Assembly (NCBI RefSeq): GCF_907164915.1
Contig: NC_061869.1
Location: forward strand, 38,254,840 to 38,318,839
From: Impatiens glandulifera
Lineage: Eukaryota; Streptophyta; Magnoliopsida; Ericales; Balsaminaceae
Reading direction: 5' to 3'
DNA: 64,000 bases
This document shows positions 10,029 to 20,780 of the stretch, one piece after another. The position numbers and the translations under genes are program-made. The notes beneath the pieces were generated by a model. It saw nothing but the letters and a program-made list of their open reading frames with translations. It was not told the origin of the DNA and made no database searches. Each line of letters opens with the position of its first letter. Positions within the stretch are counted from its first letter, which is position 1.

Positions 10029-11571
10029 ATGACTCACAATGAGAAGCCCCCGATACTAGAAAGTGAGGCGTTTGTCGATTGGAAGGTTCAGATGTATCTA
10101 CATTTGATTACCATGGATGATGAAATGACGATCATTCTTAATGAATGTCCGATAAAGATTGAGAAGGAGAAAGGTGAATTGACAGCCGAAGATAGGCGAA
10201 GAAACAACCTAGACAACTATTGCAAGAGACATATCTTCAAATCTTTAGACAAGAACACGTTCGAAAAAGTCAGAGATTGTACGACTGCAAAGGAAGCCTG
10301 AGAAATGGTGATTCAGCCTCATGAGGGAGATGAAAGAACAAAAGAAAACAAGATACTTGTGGCAACTTAGAAGTTTGAAAGCATTAAAATGAAACTAGGT
10401 GAAACCATGAAGGAGTTAAGTGATCGGTTCACAAATGTGGTGAATGAGTTGTCTACTCTTGGGAAGAAGTATGACAACAAAGAGACCATTTTCAAAGCAT
10501 TGAGGTCTCTTCCTAGTGCTTGGGATATAAAAACAATGGTGATGCGAGAATCTAACAGTTTCGGGCAAATGAAACTGCATGATGTGTTTCGAGATGAGAT
10601 CTGGGATCGAAGATGAATCCTTAATGTTAACCGCAACCAAAGCCTTGGTGACATCCGTGGAGCCAACCGTTTTGGCACCAATCAAAACCGTTGAATAGTT
10701 TACCGAAGATGCGATGGTCATGTTTGCAAGAAAATTCGAAAGATCTATAAAGAAGAGTCAACCATCAAATAACAACAACTACAACTACATCTACGGTGAT
10801 AAATCTAATGTTAGATTTTATAATTATAATGCTTTATGTCACTACAGGTCGGAGTGCAGAAGACCAAAGAGAGACGACCGAAGACCGGATGACCGAAGAC
10901 CGGTTGATAACAACCAGAGAAGTGAATATCAGCAATCCGATGAAGGCAAAGAAGTTCAGAAGGCATTACTAGTCGATGACGGTGGGAGCTATTGGGCTTA
11001 TTCTGACACGGAGAACGATGACAATAGATTTCCGTGTCTCATGGCTAAGGATGAAGAGGTATTTGATTTCTCCTCTAAAGAGTTTACCAAGGAAGATTTG
11101 GTCACTACTCTCAATGACATGGTCATTGAGTTCAAGAACCTGTCTTCCCTTATACCAAACCGGCTGAATGTCCATACTGATCAACCAAGTAACTTCCAAA
11201 CCAGTGAATCAAGTGGAACCAAGACCGATGAACCGATTGAACTATTCTATGAGAATGAGAAGTTCAAGGAGACAGTACAATCGCTAACCGAATAAAATGA
11301 AAGATCTAAGTATGTCATGGCTGCTTGGAAGAAATCCAGTGAAGTTGTAAGCCAGTTGTCTACCTACAAAAAACACCCCAAATGCAAGTTTGTCCTTGGA
11401 TACAAAGGCGACAAATCGGCTAACCGGAAACATTCCAAAGAGTTGAATCTCAACAAAAACAAGCTTCCGTTCATAAGATTTGTTAAGAGTAGTTCAACCG
11501 ATACTGAGGCAGATCATGACATACAACTATCTAAGGAAATTAAATATGTAAGGTCCAACCGACACGGCTAA
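10029..11571 (+). pseudogene. S1 gag remnant (UBN2 domain plus degenerate zinc knuckle)
   Basis: The ATG at 10029 follows the PBS by 40 bp. The N-terminal third (to about 10600) reads as a UBN2/copia gag domain with typical WDIKTMVMRES near 10530, interrupted by TGA at 10299 and TAG at 10368. A frameshift near 10600 moves the gene to another frame, which continues to TAA at 11569 with stops at 10696 (TAG) and 11293 (TAA). The CCHC knuckle region near 10812 reads FYNYNALCHYRSEC, so the first two cysteines are lost while His and the last Cys remain. Comparison with S6 (CFNCDFLGHYKSEC) makes the loss clear. The protein would package RNA in virus-like particles; this copy cannot. Confidence 0.85.
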
Positions 11572-11849
11572 ATGGCTTCATCTTGAGAGAAGGAAAGCCA
11601 TCTGACCGCTAATACAGAACAAATCAATGTTCACCACCACGATACAATGAAACACCAACTGGCATACAGAGAGATGTCAAGCCAGGTAATTGTGAAATAA
11701 TTAACACTACAATTGGGAAAGTTATCCGACTAATTAAAGTTTGAATTCCCAAGGGACTAATCAACTACGGACCCAAGTAAATATGAGTACTAAATAGGTG
11801 TAAATATTTATTTTTACAGATTAAGAAGAACAAGCGGCTAGGGAACTCA

Positions 11850-12030
11850 AAATGGTATCTGGACAGTGGTTGCTCCAGACATATGACCAGAAACAATGGC
11901 TTGCTAACCGATATCATTCAGGAAACTGGTGCAATGATCACTTTCGGTGATAACTCTAAAGGTAGAGCCGTGGGGAAGGGTAAGATTGTCCATTGAAACC
12001 TAACTATAAGTAATGTACTTCAATTGGTAC
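11850..12030 (+). pseudogene. S1 retropepsin-like protease fragment
   Basis: The frame beginning KWYLDSGCSRHMT carries the aspartic protease signature DSG of copia Pol. A TGA at 11994 interrupts it where S6 has Gly. Homology breaks at about 12030, where an inverted gag fragment starts. The pre-integrase, integrase and most RT domains that should follow are missing. Confidence 0.8.
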
Positions 12031-12034
12031 CAAT

Positions 12035-12912
12035 ATTCAATTGGGTCCTCGATTAATTAGTCCCTTAGGAATCAATATCTGAGATATTCTAATAGATTTC
12101 CCATTTTATGTTGTAATTAATGCGTATGATTTTGACTTAGTAGACGACTTCCTTCTAGTCACTGATCCCTTAGCTTTTGAAGAAGACTTTCTCTTAAAAC
12201 TTCTTGATTTTGAGACAAGTTTTAGTTTGCCAGACTTGTTAGCTACTTCTAACTTATTTTTCAAACAGCTAACGGTCGACGGAATATAAATTATTTCATT
12301 CTTGAAAGCTACTTCTTCATGAATGGAATCAGATTCAATATCAGTCAAACTTCCTTTAACAAAGCTTATTGGCTTAAACTTGTTATTCGATGAGTTTGAA
12401 TTTTTGCCCGACAAGTTTGAGTCATCGCCATCAAATCCTAGACCAGATCTAGATCCAACAGGTTTTAACATGCTGGTCTGATATTTGATAGTTTCTCCAG
12501 ACCTTGTCCATGCACTAATAATATAGTTTAGCCTCTTGTTTTCAGCAGAAATAGTTTGAATCTGTTCTTTGAGCATGTCATTCTCAGATGAGATCTCTGC
12601 AAATTTTTTTCAAAAACATTTGATTCAAAAATTTGAGGTAAAACTGGTTGAGACACTTCAGATAATGATTTTGTTTTATTTAGAAATTCTGATAGCTTTT
12701 TGTACTCTATGACCATGTCATCTAGTGCAGCTACCAATTGTTCCCTTGAAAACTTTTCAGAAGAGAAGCCAAATACCTCAGTTTCCTGAGTCACTTCTTC
12801 ATTTTCTCTTGCAATGAAGTAAGCCACTTCTTCTTCATCACTATCACTTGATGAGAAGTAAGATTCACGGAGGTTTCGTCTATTCTTCCCGTCTCCTACC
12901 ATAAGAGCCTCT
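12035..12912 (-). pseudogene. Inverted gag C-terminal fragment inside S1 pol
   Basis: Read on the minus strand from 12912 to 12035, this matches the second half of S3 gag (41460-42340): the acidic segment around SSSDSDEEEVAYF, the ALDDMV motif, the WTRSGE segment, a Lys/Ser-rich stretch, then the wording around PKGLI-type residues. It carries stops and one frameshift near 12600. It is in opposite orientation to S1 and replaces the stretch from late protease to RNase H. It comes from a different gag subfamily than S1's own gag. Confidence 0.85.
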
Positions 12913-13208
12913 AGATCCAACAACAACTGAAGGATTTCGGTATAACTGCTGAAGAATCACCGATCTTTTGTGATAACACCAGTGCGATAGCAATTACATA
13001 CAATCCAGTGTTCCACTCATGAATAAAACATATTGACATCAGACATCATTTCATCCGCGAGCATGTGCAACAAAAGCACATCCGACTGGAATAAGTGTCG
13101 ACCGATCAACAAGTAGCCGATATCTTCACAAAGCTACTACCGGAAGCTAAGTTTTCTTTCTTTAGAAACATCTTAGGACTTGCTGAAGGAAGTCAATTTC
13201 TGTCTTAA
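12913..13208 (+). pseudogene. S1 RNase H C-terminal fragment
   Basis: The plus-strand frame starting IQQQLKDFGITAEES continues through DNTSAIAI, KHIDIRHHFIREH and ADIFTKLLPEA, the diagnostic end of copia RNase H, to TAA at 13206. Internal TGA and TAA codons are present. The fragment begins exactly where the inverted gag piece ends, so pol was joined across a deletion/replacement. Confidence 0.85.
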
Positions 13209-13266
13209 ATGCTTCGGCATGTTTTCAAAAATATCTTTCTCATGAAAATCGGGGCATGGTCTTAGG

Positions 13267-13284
13267 GAGAAGCTCATGCTTCTC
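13267..13284 (+). other. Stem-loop GAGAAGC-TCAT-GCTTCTC (module 1)
   Basis: A perfect 7-bp stem with a 4-nt loop lies after the end of pol and before the first third-ORF copy. A stem of identical sequence with a different loop is at 14820. Confidence 0.6.
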
Positions 13285-13887
13285 AAATCATGCTTTTGGA
13301 ACTTTTTTAAAAACTGATCGGTCATATTTCGAAAACCTATATTCTACTTAAAAACCGATTGGAAAACTATTCATCATGTGCATGAAAAATCAATGGGATA
13401 AAAATTCAAGTATGTTATACCGGATAGTTGTCTCCGGTTGAGATTAGACAAATCAACTTATAAAATTATTTGTACAGAAATCAAGCGGTTCAAATGATTC
13501 GGATAAAACAAATGGAATTATTTTCTAAATTGAATAACTACTGCCTAACCAGCAAATACTTATTCAAAATAAAATTATCTATCTCGAAAAACCGGTCATG
13601 AAAAATCAACCGATTAAGTACATCTTAATTTAGGTTAGTTTATTTTGGGGTCAACATGGGACAGCTGGACATTGTTTGTCATGCATGCTTGAAAATAATC
13701 CTTTGAAAAAGAAAAACAGTCTAAATCTCAAACAACATGAAGACACATGTCTATCACTATTAAGAGAAAGACTAACACTCCATGAAAATATCTTTGAACA
13801 TCTAATCTCATCATTACTTTTCTTGGAAATAGCCATCATATCTAAACATGAATATAACCCACCTAGGTACGCTAACCGAACCTTAGC

Positions 13888-13950
13888 TATTTAAGTAACA
13901 CATTCTTCTTTCACTTCCAATCACATTATCTATCAACATTACCAAACAAA
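13888..13950 (+). promoter_or_regulatory. Putative internal promoter of third-ORF copy 1
   Basis: TATTTAAG at 13888-13895 lies 63 bp before the ATG, followed by a pyrimidine-rich leader (CACATTCTTCTTTCACTTCC). TATA plus Y-patch is a common plant core promoter layout. Activity is inferred. Confidence 0.5.
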
Positions 13951-14690
13951 ATGTCTTGTCTTCTTGCAAACAAAGGTCTTCTCGTCGACTTCAAATCGGC
14001 TTCGCAATCTGACGATGTTGAAATTCAATATCTATTTCGATCTCTTGAAACCATCGGTTTACGAAAATTTCTGGAGGACCGATATGTCATTGACTACAAT
14101 GTAGTCAATGAGTTCTTCAGAACCGCTAATGTCATTGAGGGGATATTATCCTCACTCAAATTCATGGTAAAACCATCTTCTTCAATGAAATAGATCTTGC
14201 AGTAAGCTGCGGCCTACCCACTGAAGGCTTCACCGATCTTACCTTCCCTCCAATGGTCAATAATGAGATGCACCATCACTTCTCCGGCTCTATGACTCCA
14301 ATCAACACATGGGGACCCAAGAGCTCTCTTCAAAATGAGTTCTAAATCCTAAGTGAAATCCTTAGCAAAAGTGTTCATGCAAGGGAAAATACCCAACAAT
14401 ACACCCAGAAAATCTTTGAAATGATGGTTTCCATCACCGAAGGTACTTCGGTGAACTAGTCTCGGATCATATAAAACAATCTGAGGAAGATGATCACTTC
14501 CAACAAAGGACAAACAGGATATGCTCCACAACTATACGGTATGTTCTTTGATCTCAACGTCTATCTCGGCCCAAGTGCCACCCTCTATCCGAACCAGCTG
14601 TTGATAAAGGATATGATCCAAGCACGCCTTGACCGGATGTACAAAGCAAAAGCCAGAAAGACTCCAGCTATTGGTCCATCTCACTACTAG
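13951..14690 (+). pseudogene. S1 third ORF, copy 1 (plant transposon-associated domain)
   Basis: It begins MSCLLANKGLLVDFK. The first 75 codons match copies 2 and 3 and the S4 copy, with the shared pattern of LxxFLED..., FFRTANV and a following SCGLPTEGF motif. A frameshift near 14175 moves the continuation to another frame, recognisable by MMVSITEG (about 14425) and the segment YGMFFDLNVYLGPSA at 14540-14585. Stops include a TAA in an expected Gln position near 14345. It ends near 14690 and lacks the long coiled-coil/NLS tail of copy 3. The domain resembles the 'putative plant transposon protein' found with plant retroelements; its function is unknown. Confidence 0.7.
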
Positions 14691-14819
14691 TTTTAGGGTC
14701 TATCGGTTTAATATGTATCCCAAAGTTCATAATCGATCATTTTGTTGGTCTTTCGGTTATGAAAATTTCGGTTTATTGCCTTTTCAAATGCTTAATCTCT
14801 AATCAGGCACATTCTTAGG

Positions 14820-14837
14820 GAGAAGCTACCGCTTCTC
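14820..14837 (+). other. Stem-loop GAGAAGC-TACC-GCTTCTC (module 2)
   Basis: The stem equals that at 13267 but the loop differs. It lies between third-ORF copies 1 and 2, within a longer stretch (TTCTTAGG before, TCAAA after) shared with module 1. Confidence 0.6.
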
Positions 14838-15076
14838 AAAGTTTAAAACCGAATATCTTCAAAACAAAGTCTACACTTAACAGTTTTTCAAAAACATGAC
14901 TGGTCAACCTAGGCAGGACAGTCTATATCACTACTTCCCGAGATATATTCTTAAAAAAGGGAATATTTTGCCCAAATCCCAAAAAGCATTCAATTCGGGA
15001 ATATTGATAAGATACCTCATAACGGATAAATCCCTTTAATAAATGATGATAATAAATGCTTTCAAAACCGTTCAAC

Positions 15077-15168
15077 TATTTAAGGAATCACTCACCCACA
15101 AATCAAAATCACAACATTCTTTGCGTCTCTTTCTAGACTAAAAACTCTTGCACCCAACACCTTTCAAG
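15077..15168 (+). promoter_or_regulatory. Putative internal promoter of third-ORF copy 2
   Basis: TATTTAAG at 15077-15084 lies 92 bp before the ATG at 15169, with a pyrimidine-rich leader (CATTCTTTGCGTCTCTTTC). The layout is the same as for copy 1. Confidence 0.5.
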
Positions 15169-15792
15169 ATGAATCCAAAAATCAGAAACTCTTTGGTCAT
15201 CGACTTCGAATCTGTTCTATCTTCCAGAGCAAATGACGTCATTTTCTATCCCCTTGTTCATTCCGGCTTGTAGAAAATTCTTGAAGAATCTGACTCCATC
15301 CTAGATGAGGAGGTCACCGAATTCTTCAACAACGCTGTTCTAAGGGATGATTGTATCATCACCACCTACATAGACTGTGAATTCTATCGGATCTCTGAAG
15401 ATTCATTTACGGAGTTATTCGATCTACCATCTGAAGGATTCTCGGATTTTCCATCTTCCCTCATCCAAGCAAATGAAGATTTTTCATACATACTCTCTAA
15501 CACCCCCAATCCGGTCAACTATCACATCCACAAATCTGATCTTGCCCCTCACTTTGAAATCTTCAATGATATCATTCAACGTTTCATTCTAGGACATATG
15601 ACGAACCAAAACTATACTCGGCAAGTCAATGAAATGATAATCGTAATAACACAAGATACGCCCATCAATTGGGCCTCTCTCATCTTCAACCAATTGAAGA
15701 TGCTGATTCGAACCCCTAGTAGAAGAATTAGATTATCTCCTCAGATTAGCCGATATCTTCGCTCCATCATCCCAAACCGGGAACCCCACTGA
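15169..15792 (+). pseudogene. S1 third ORF, copy 2
   Basis: One frame of 207 codons runs from ATG 15169 to TGA 15790, broken only by TAG at 15271 where relatives suggest Gln. It contains the same features as copies 1 and 3: a VIDFESV-type start, EEVTEFFNNA, a following LPSEGF motif, and near the C-terminus a region corresponding to the ...ISRYLRSIIP end of the globular domain. It lacks the tail. It is the best preserved N-terminal domain of the three copies. Confidence 0.7.
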
Positions 15793-15994
15793 GTCCGGCC
15801 AACATTCTGACTAATGAAACGTTGGAAAACTGGATTCAAAGAATAGAGTCAAGGACCGGTATAACGATGGAAAGATGGATTGAAAGAATGGGACCTAGGG
15901 ACTAAGTCTTTAATCTTTCACACTTGTAGTTTCTGAACAATCCGGTCATTTTGTTGTACGACCGATTGTTATATATATTTAAATTCAATTGCTC

Positions 15995-16260
15995 ATTTCA
16001 AAAGATTCGGTTAACTTCAAAATTTTGGTTAATTTCAAAAATTCGGTTAATTTCAAAATTTCAGTTAACTTATCAATTTCGGTTAATTTCAAAATCTCGA
16101 TTAATCTCAGACATATCTCGGTTAACCTCTCAATCTCGGTTAACTCAAAAAGAATATTCACCTTAACGTTTAAAACGGTTAACTTCAAAAGATTCGATTA
16201 ACTTATCAACTTCGGTGAACCTCAAAATTTCGGCTAATTTATCAAACATTTCGGTGGATT
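15995..16260 (+). repeat. ~19-bp tandem repeat (TTTCGGTTAAYTTCAAAA)
   Basis: About twelve degenerate units lie upstream of the third-ORF copy 3 promoter. Each contains a GTTAAY core. All three forward frames stay partly open because the period is short; none is a supported gene. Confidence 0.8.
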
Positions 16261-16466
16261 TTAGATAACTCAATTCACTTCACGTTAAAGTTTTAAAATG
16301 GACCGTCATTACCGCCATAGTTTACCGCCCTTAGTTTACTGCTCATTTTATTACTGCCCTTAGCTTACCGCCGAAAAGTTACCGTAGTAACTTTTGGAGG
16401 GAAACTTTGGAGCCTTTTCAAGAAGAATATGACGGTTCAGTTATGTAACCGTCACCAACCGCTCCA

Positions 16467-16575
16467 TATATAGGCATGCTTGCTCATTATTTTACTCACG
16501 CTTACTCTCTCTCTATTGCACTCTAACTGCTTTTGTCTTCATTACACTCTACACTCTTACAGTTCTTATCTCAAT
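16467..16575 (+). promoter_or_regulatory. Putative internal promoter of third-ORF copy 3
   Basis: CCATATATAGG (TATATA at 16467-16472) lies 109 bp before the ATG at 16576, and the leader contains CTTACTCTCTCTCTATTGC. It is the strongest TATA of the three. Confidence 0.55.
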
Positions 16576-19500
16576 ATGGGACGTGATAATGCACTCTTCG
16601 TTCATATAGTGCAGGTCGATTTCAAGGATATGAACGTCAACGGAACTGAATAAATCAAGAGGATGATGAATCTGATAAAACAATCTAGTCTGGAATCCTT
16701 CCTGGATGGACCATTCGTGGTCTATCAGGAGGAAGTTAAAGAGTTCTTTGAGAATGCAAATCTGAAGAAGAGGGTTATTTCTTCAAAAGTGGGTGGTATT
16801 GACTTCCAGTTATCGAAGGAGACGTTTGCCGCGATTCTTCGTCTGCCCACTGAAGGGCGCGACTTTTCGACAAACATATCGGAAGAAGAAGCTGTGGAGA
16901 TTTAGAAAATAATCTCCAATACGGATGAACTGGTTGAGTTCACCGGAAAGAAAAACTTGCTGAAATTTGAATACCGGTGGCTATGCGACATCGTCTCCAA
17001 ATCCCTTAAAGGAAAAGGAGGTAATTTCGATAACCTAACTCGGCCCAAGTTTGAGATGATGGCCAGCATCATTCGTGGCGATAAAATTGACTGGGTCGGT
17101 GTATTATTCAAGGCTACGCCATGCAGATCGGCAAGATACTACAACATCTTAAGATCCCAACCAGATCAAGTATTCCTCTTCTCAACTCTAAAATAGTAAA
17201 TGCCGTAAATATCGAGAAAAGCCTAGTTAAAGCCGGGAAGGCACCAAGAGAGAATTCACCAAAAGAAAGTGAACCGAAGGCTAAGAAGCCTAAGGTTAAA
17301 GAAACTAAGGGAAAGGCAAAGAAAGGCAAGAAGTCGATGGCTGATAAATCGGTTAGTCAGTCAACCAATACCGAAAGAACACCTTCAGAAATACCCTCCG
17401 AGTTTTCCAACCTCGCGGCCTCCCCAATCCCCAATCCGACTGAGGAAGTTCCTACTCCCAATCCAGCCGACGTTGAGCAAATACGCGCCGAACTTGGTCA
17501 AAACCCGGAAATTCCTCCTACTCCTAAGGAATCAGTGGTCTTTGTAACCAACAAATCAAAAGATGCTTCTAATCCTGAGGTAAGTAATCCTAATCCAGCT
17601 ACTACCTACTTACCAAGAAATTCGGATATTCCACATGTTGGGCATGTGGCTTTAGAGGTCCAATAGATAACATCAAACATTATAAATAATATCGTAGAAG
17701 ATTTAAATCGGTTGATTGAAACCGAGGCGACGAGTAACCAAACTGAGACCGGTCAGATTGCTGAAACTAACTGGGAAGATGATGTTGAGAAAGCCGATGA
17801 AGCGGCTGTAAAGAAAAATGAACAAGCCGATGAGACGGCTGTAACGAACAACGAGAAAGCCGATGAGACGTCTAAAGAAAATGAAATGGAGAGGTTGAAA
17901 GAACACTCCCCGACTCATGAGAGTGTCCATACCGGTGGAAATCCAACTGGTCTGGTTTGTGAGGAAAACCTCTCAACCGAACATGATCAAGATCAAAATC
18001 AGGAGGAGACGATTAATGATACAATCCTCTCAGATTATGAGATTCCAAACGTCAAAATGACAACTGATAATGCCGATGAAATTTTTAATGGCGTTCTCAA
18101 AATGGTTTCCGAAAAAGCTAAGGATCTATCAATCTCGTTCTACAAATGGTCGAGACTAAGGACCGAAATATTATTTGAGAATATGGTCCCGAATAGTTCC
18201 GAAGTCGACAGGTGGTCCAAGTTAATACACTTGGAAAGAACGGTAACCGAGCTGGCCAAAACATCATCAGTACCGTTGGCCATGGCAAGGGCGAGCTTGG
18301 TAGAAACTAACGCAAAACTGAAGGTACTCACTTCGACAATGGAAACTGCCTATCAAAATCATATGATTAATGGTGGGGTAACTGGGGTAGACAAGAACGT
18401 GTTGGATGCCCTAGACTCGGTTGTAGAAAGACTTCAAGTTGATATAAAGTGGATGGAGGAAGATACATAGAGGAATGTCGCAATGTACTACACTCTAGAT
18501 GGAGAGACTGACCGACACAGGAAACAACCTGTACAAACAAACTTTGAGGTCGGTCAATCATACAGACCAACAGGAGATCAATTTGAAGAAAGACAATCAG
18601 AATTCTCCTCCGCGTCCTAAGAAAAAGATGGTGCAACAGACTTTCCATCCACCAGGAATACTGACAAATCTCCAACGGGTAACTCTCCTAACACTTTAAA
18701 ACAGACCGGCCCCACCTCTCATTATCGGTTCACTCTGGGTCTCCCGTACAAAATCAAGTTGTTTTTCTCCCGGATGAGTTGAAGGCGTTCATCCAGAAAA
18801 CGGTCCAGGATTCTATAGCCTTGAGACAGACATCCCTGGATGATAAAGCTAACTTGTGGCAGGCATCATTCAAGACTCGAGCTTCCTCGACCGACTCGAA
18901 AATAGAAAAAGATGAAAGGGTCACGTCTTAAATACTTGAGAAGATTCAACCCATGTCGGTCCAGCTAGATGAGTTGGAAAGAGTTAAAACTGTTGACAAC
19001 ACCGAACAAATAAGAAAAGATGAAGAAACAGCTAGAAAGATTATGGCCGATGAGGAGGAAAAGGTTCAACTAGAAAAGGAAACTGTACTTACTGATGCAC
19101 AGTTAGCCCTGAAAATGCAAGACGAAGAAGATAACCCCATAGCGGTCGTACACGCAAATGCCGATGCAGCTAGAAACCTCCAGCAACATGAAATCCTAGC
19201 CGGGGAAAATGAAGAAAGGAGACAGACATCCACCCCAATTTCCAAAAACACAAGGGGTCAGTCAAAGAAACGAAAAAGGGCACAAGTATCAAGAGTTCTA
19301 GCCCTCACTAAACAGACCGGTATTTAGAAGAATGCAAATCCTTTCATATATCCAACCTCTGAAGAAGAAGAGGAAGATGATGCACCTTTAAATCCAAGAA
19401 GGCGTCGGGCTCCAATCTCAAACATACCGATCTCACCAGCTTCAATTCAATTGGCCCGCTCCAGTGCCTAGTCAGATCAAGGAACTAGAGCAGACGCGGT

Positions 19501-19678
19501 TGAACAATTCATGCAAAGTCACCGATCCTCACCACTTCAAGCCCATGCTCAACCAATAAGACACCAAGAGTCAACTAGATTCTCAGGTCAACCGGGTGAC
19601 AATTTTGACGATCCCACCGCTTTGGGAACGGGTTTCGTATACAGATGGGTTCACCACATGATCAAAAGGGACGAATGA
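16576..19678 (+). pseudogene. S1 third ORF, copy 3 (full length, decayed)
   Basis: About 1030 codons run from ATG 16576 to TGA 19676. The N-terminal domain (16576-17200) carries EEVKEFFENANL, ILRLPTEG, FEMMASIIRG and, after a frameshift near 17115, QIGKILQHLKIP. A Lys/Pro-rich linker follows with an NLS-like run near 17280-17330, then acidic ADET-type short repeats (17790-17880), helical segments, and from 18770 a coiled coil ending in a basic SKKRKRAQV motif near 19257 and an acidic EEEEED patch. Stops are TAA 16651, TAG 16903, 17664, 18468, 19325 and 19469. Frameshifts lie near 17115 and between 18480 and 18770. The C-terminal half parallels the S0 ORF at 3-950. Function unknown; a nuclear, oligomeric protein is inferred. 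Confidence 0.75.
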
Positions 19679-19845
19679 ACTCTTAATGCTTTCCATTTCA
19701 AATATATATATCTTATAATATTGAATTATAATATCTATAATATTTCGGTTCAAGCTTATATATAATATGACTTAAGTCTATTTTGGAAATTAATTATATT
19801 TTGAAAAATACAGAAATTTCGGCTTCTATTTTTAACTTACTAGTT

Positions 19846-19888
19846 TTGACACTCTTATATTAAGAGTATCAAAAAGGGAGAAATTGCT
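19846..19888 (+). other. S1 polypurine tract 1 with abutting stem-loop
   Basis: TTGACACTCTTA-TAT-TAAGAGTATCAA (19846-19872) forms a long stem with one mismatch, and its right arm runs into AAAAAGGGAGAAATTG. The stem sequence differs from S0 but the position is the same. Confidence 0.75.
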
Positions 19889-19972
19889 AAGTATACAAAA
19901 GTTTCTTCAAACCGTTTTTCAGAAATCGGCCAAACTAAACTCATGTTCTTTTAAACCGCCAACGATTACAAG

Positions 19973-20011
19973 TTTTGAATATTTATTCTAAATAATCAAA
20001 AAGGGAGACAT
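19973..20011 (+). other. S1 polypurine tract 2 with abutting stem-loop
   Basis: TTTTGAATATTT / AAATAATCAAAA (19973-20001, one mismatch) is followed by AAGGGAGACATT, adjoining the 3' LTR at 20012. Confidence 0.75.
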
Positions 20012-20109
20012 TGTTAGAAAAACTAGATAATTAATTAACAAATAATTAACTATGTGTACAAAAGACAGCGTGCAAGGCACCTAATCCGGACCGGCTGGGC
20101 TCCTTCTGA

Positions 20110-20163
20110 CCAATCACCTTGAAGAGAGTGAAATATGACTGTTGTCATATTTCCACTATAAAA
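20110..20163 (+). promoter_or_regulatory. S1 3' LTR core promoter: CCAAT, palindrome, TATA
   Basis: CCAAT is at 20110-20114. GAAATATGAC-TGTT-GTCATATTTC (20130-20153) is a perfect 10-bp stem, and TATAAAA is at 20157-20163. Confidence 0.8.
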
Positions 20164-20439
20164 GGAAGCACAAAGGCAAAAGAAAAGCTCTCCAGCTCTC
20201 CACGCGAAAACTTGCTTTTCTTTAACCTGATTTTGCGCTCATCATAAAAGCTTTGAACTCTGAATACTACGAATAAACTCTGATAAATTTGAAAATCTAT
20301 TGAATGATAAGAACGAATTGAAGAAATCTGTGTATTTACATATTTGTAAGTGTATTACAATACTGTGTGAGTGTTGTAAAGTGTACATCGAGCAGTAAAT
20401 AAGACTCGATTGTGTAATGTATTGTGTTGTGGAATATTC

Positions 20440-20511
20440 CTTAGTGAATATCCTTCTCATTGTTTGAGAAGAAGGGGTGATGTAGGAGCTTTATCTCCGA
20501 ACATCCATAAA
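20440..20511 (+). promoter_or_regulatory. Shared LTR block in S1 3' LTR
   Basis: This is the same block as at 9621, except that GTGACGTAG has become GTGATGTAG, a CpG transition. Confidence 0.8.
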
Positions 20512-20780
20512 ATATGTGTTTTGTGTTCTTCATTTACCTTCGGTCACCAAACCAACCGAACCGGTTTCTCTCATTCTAACCGATTTCTCTCCACTCTCAT
20601 TTCCAACCGATCCGTGTGTGTTACTTTAGGTTGAAACATACATTTCTGCCTTGGAACTCAGTTCAAGAGTTTGTGACAGTCTGTGTAGTGTTCAGACTAG
20701 TTTTAATTCTTAACCGAATTAGAGCCTACCGTTGTGTGTGTTTAAGAGGTCTCCTTTAGCTAGACCCCGGTCTCCTAACA

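Larger units (their letters stand above)
8741..20780 (+). mobile_element. S1: full-span Sirevirus-like Ty1/copia element
   Basis: Two related LTRs (8741-9975, 20012-20780) flank a PBS, gag, protease, a pol remnant, three third-ORF copies and two polypurine tracts. It is inserted in LTR A. The flanks GAAAT (8736-8740) and TAAAT (20781-20785) are a 5-bp target duplication with one change, and the uninterrupted paralogous site is readable near 28912. Integrase and most of reverse transcriptase are absent, so the element cannot be autonomous. Confidence 0.9.
20012..20780 (+). mobile_element. S1 3' LTR (internally deleted)
   Basis: A 769-bp LTR begins TGTTAGAAAA and ends TCTCCTAACA. Compared with the 5' LTR it lacks about 445 bp of U3 (junction at 20053, with AT shared at the breakpoints) and about 17 bp near the 3' end. 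CCAAT, palindrome, TATA and the shared block are all kept. Confidence 0.9.

Noticed and set aside
15703..15717. B-box-like GGGTTCGAATC on the minus strand
   Set aside because: It lies in the coding frame of third-ORF copy 2, with no A box at a suitable distance and no target duplication.
15951..16201. Overlapping open frames on both strands at 15951-16201
   Set aside because: All are products of the ~19-bp tandem repeat and share no codon pattern expected of a gene.
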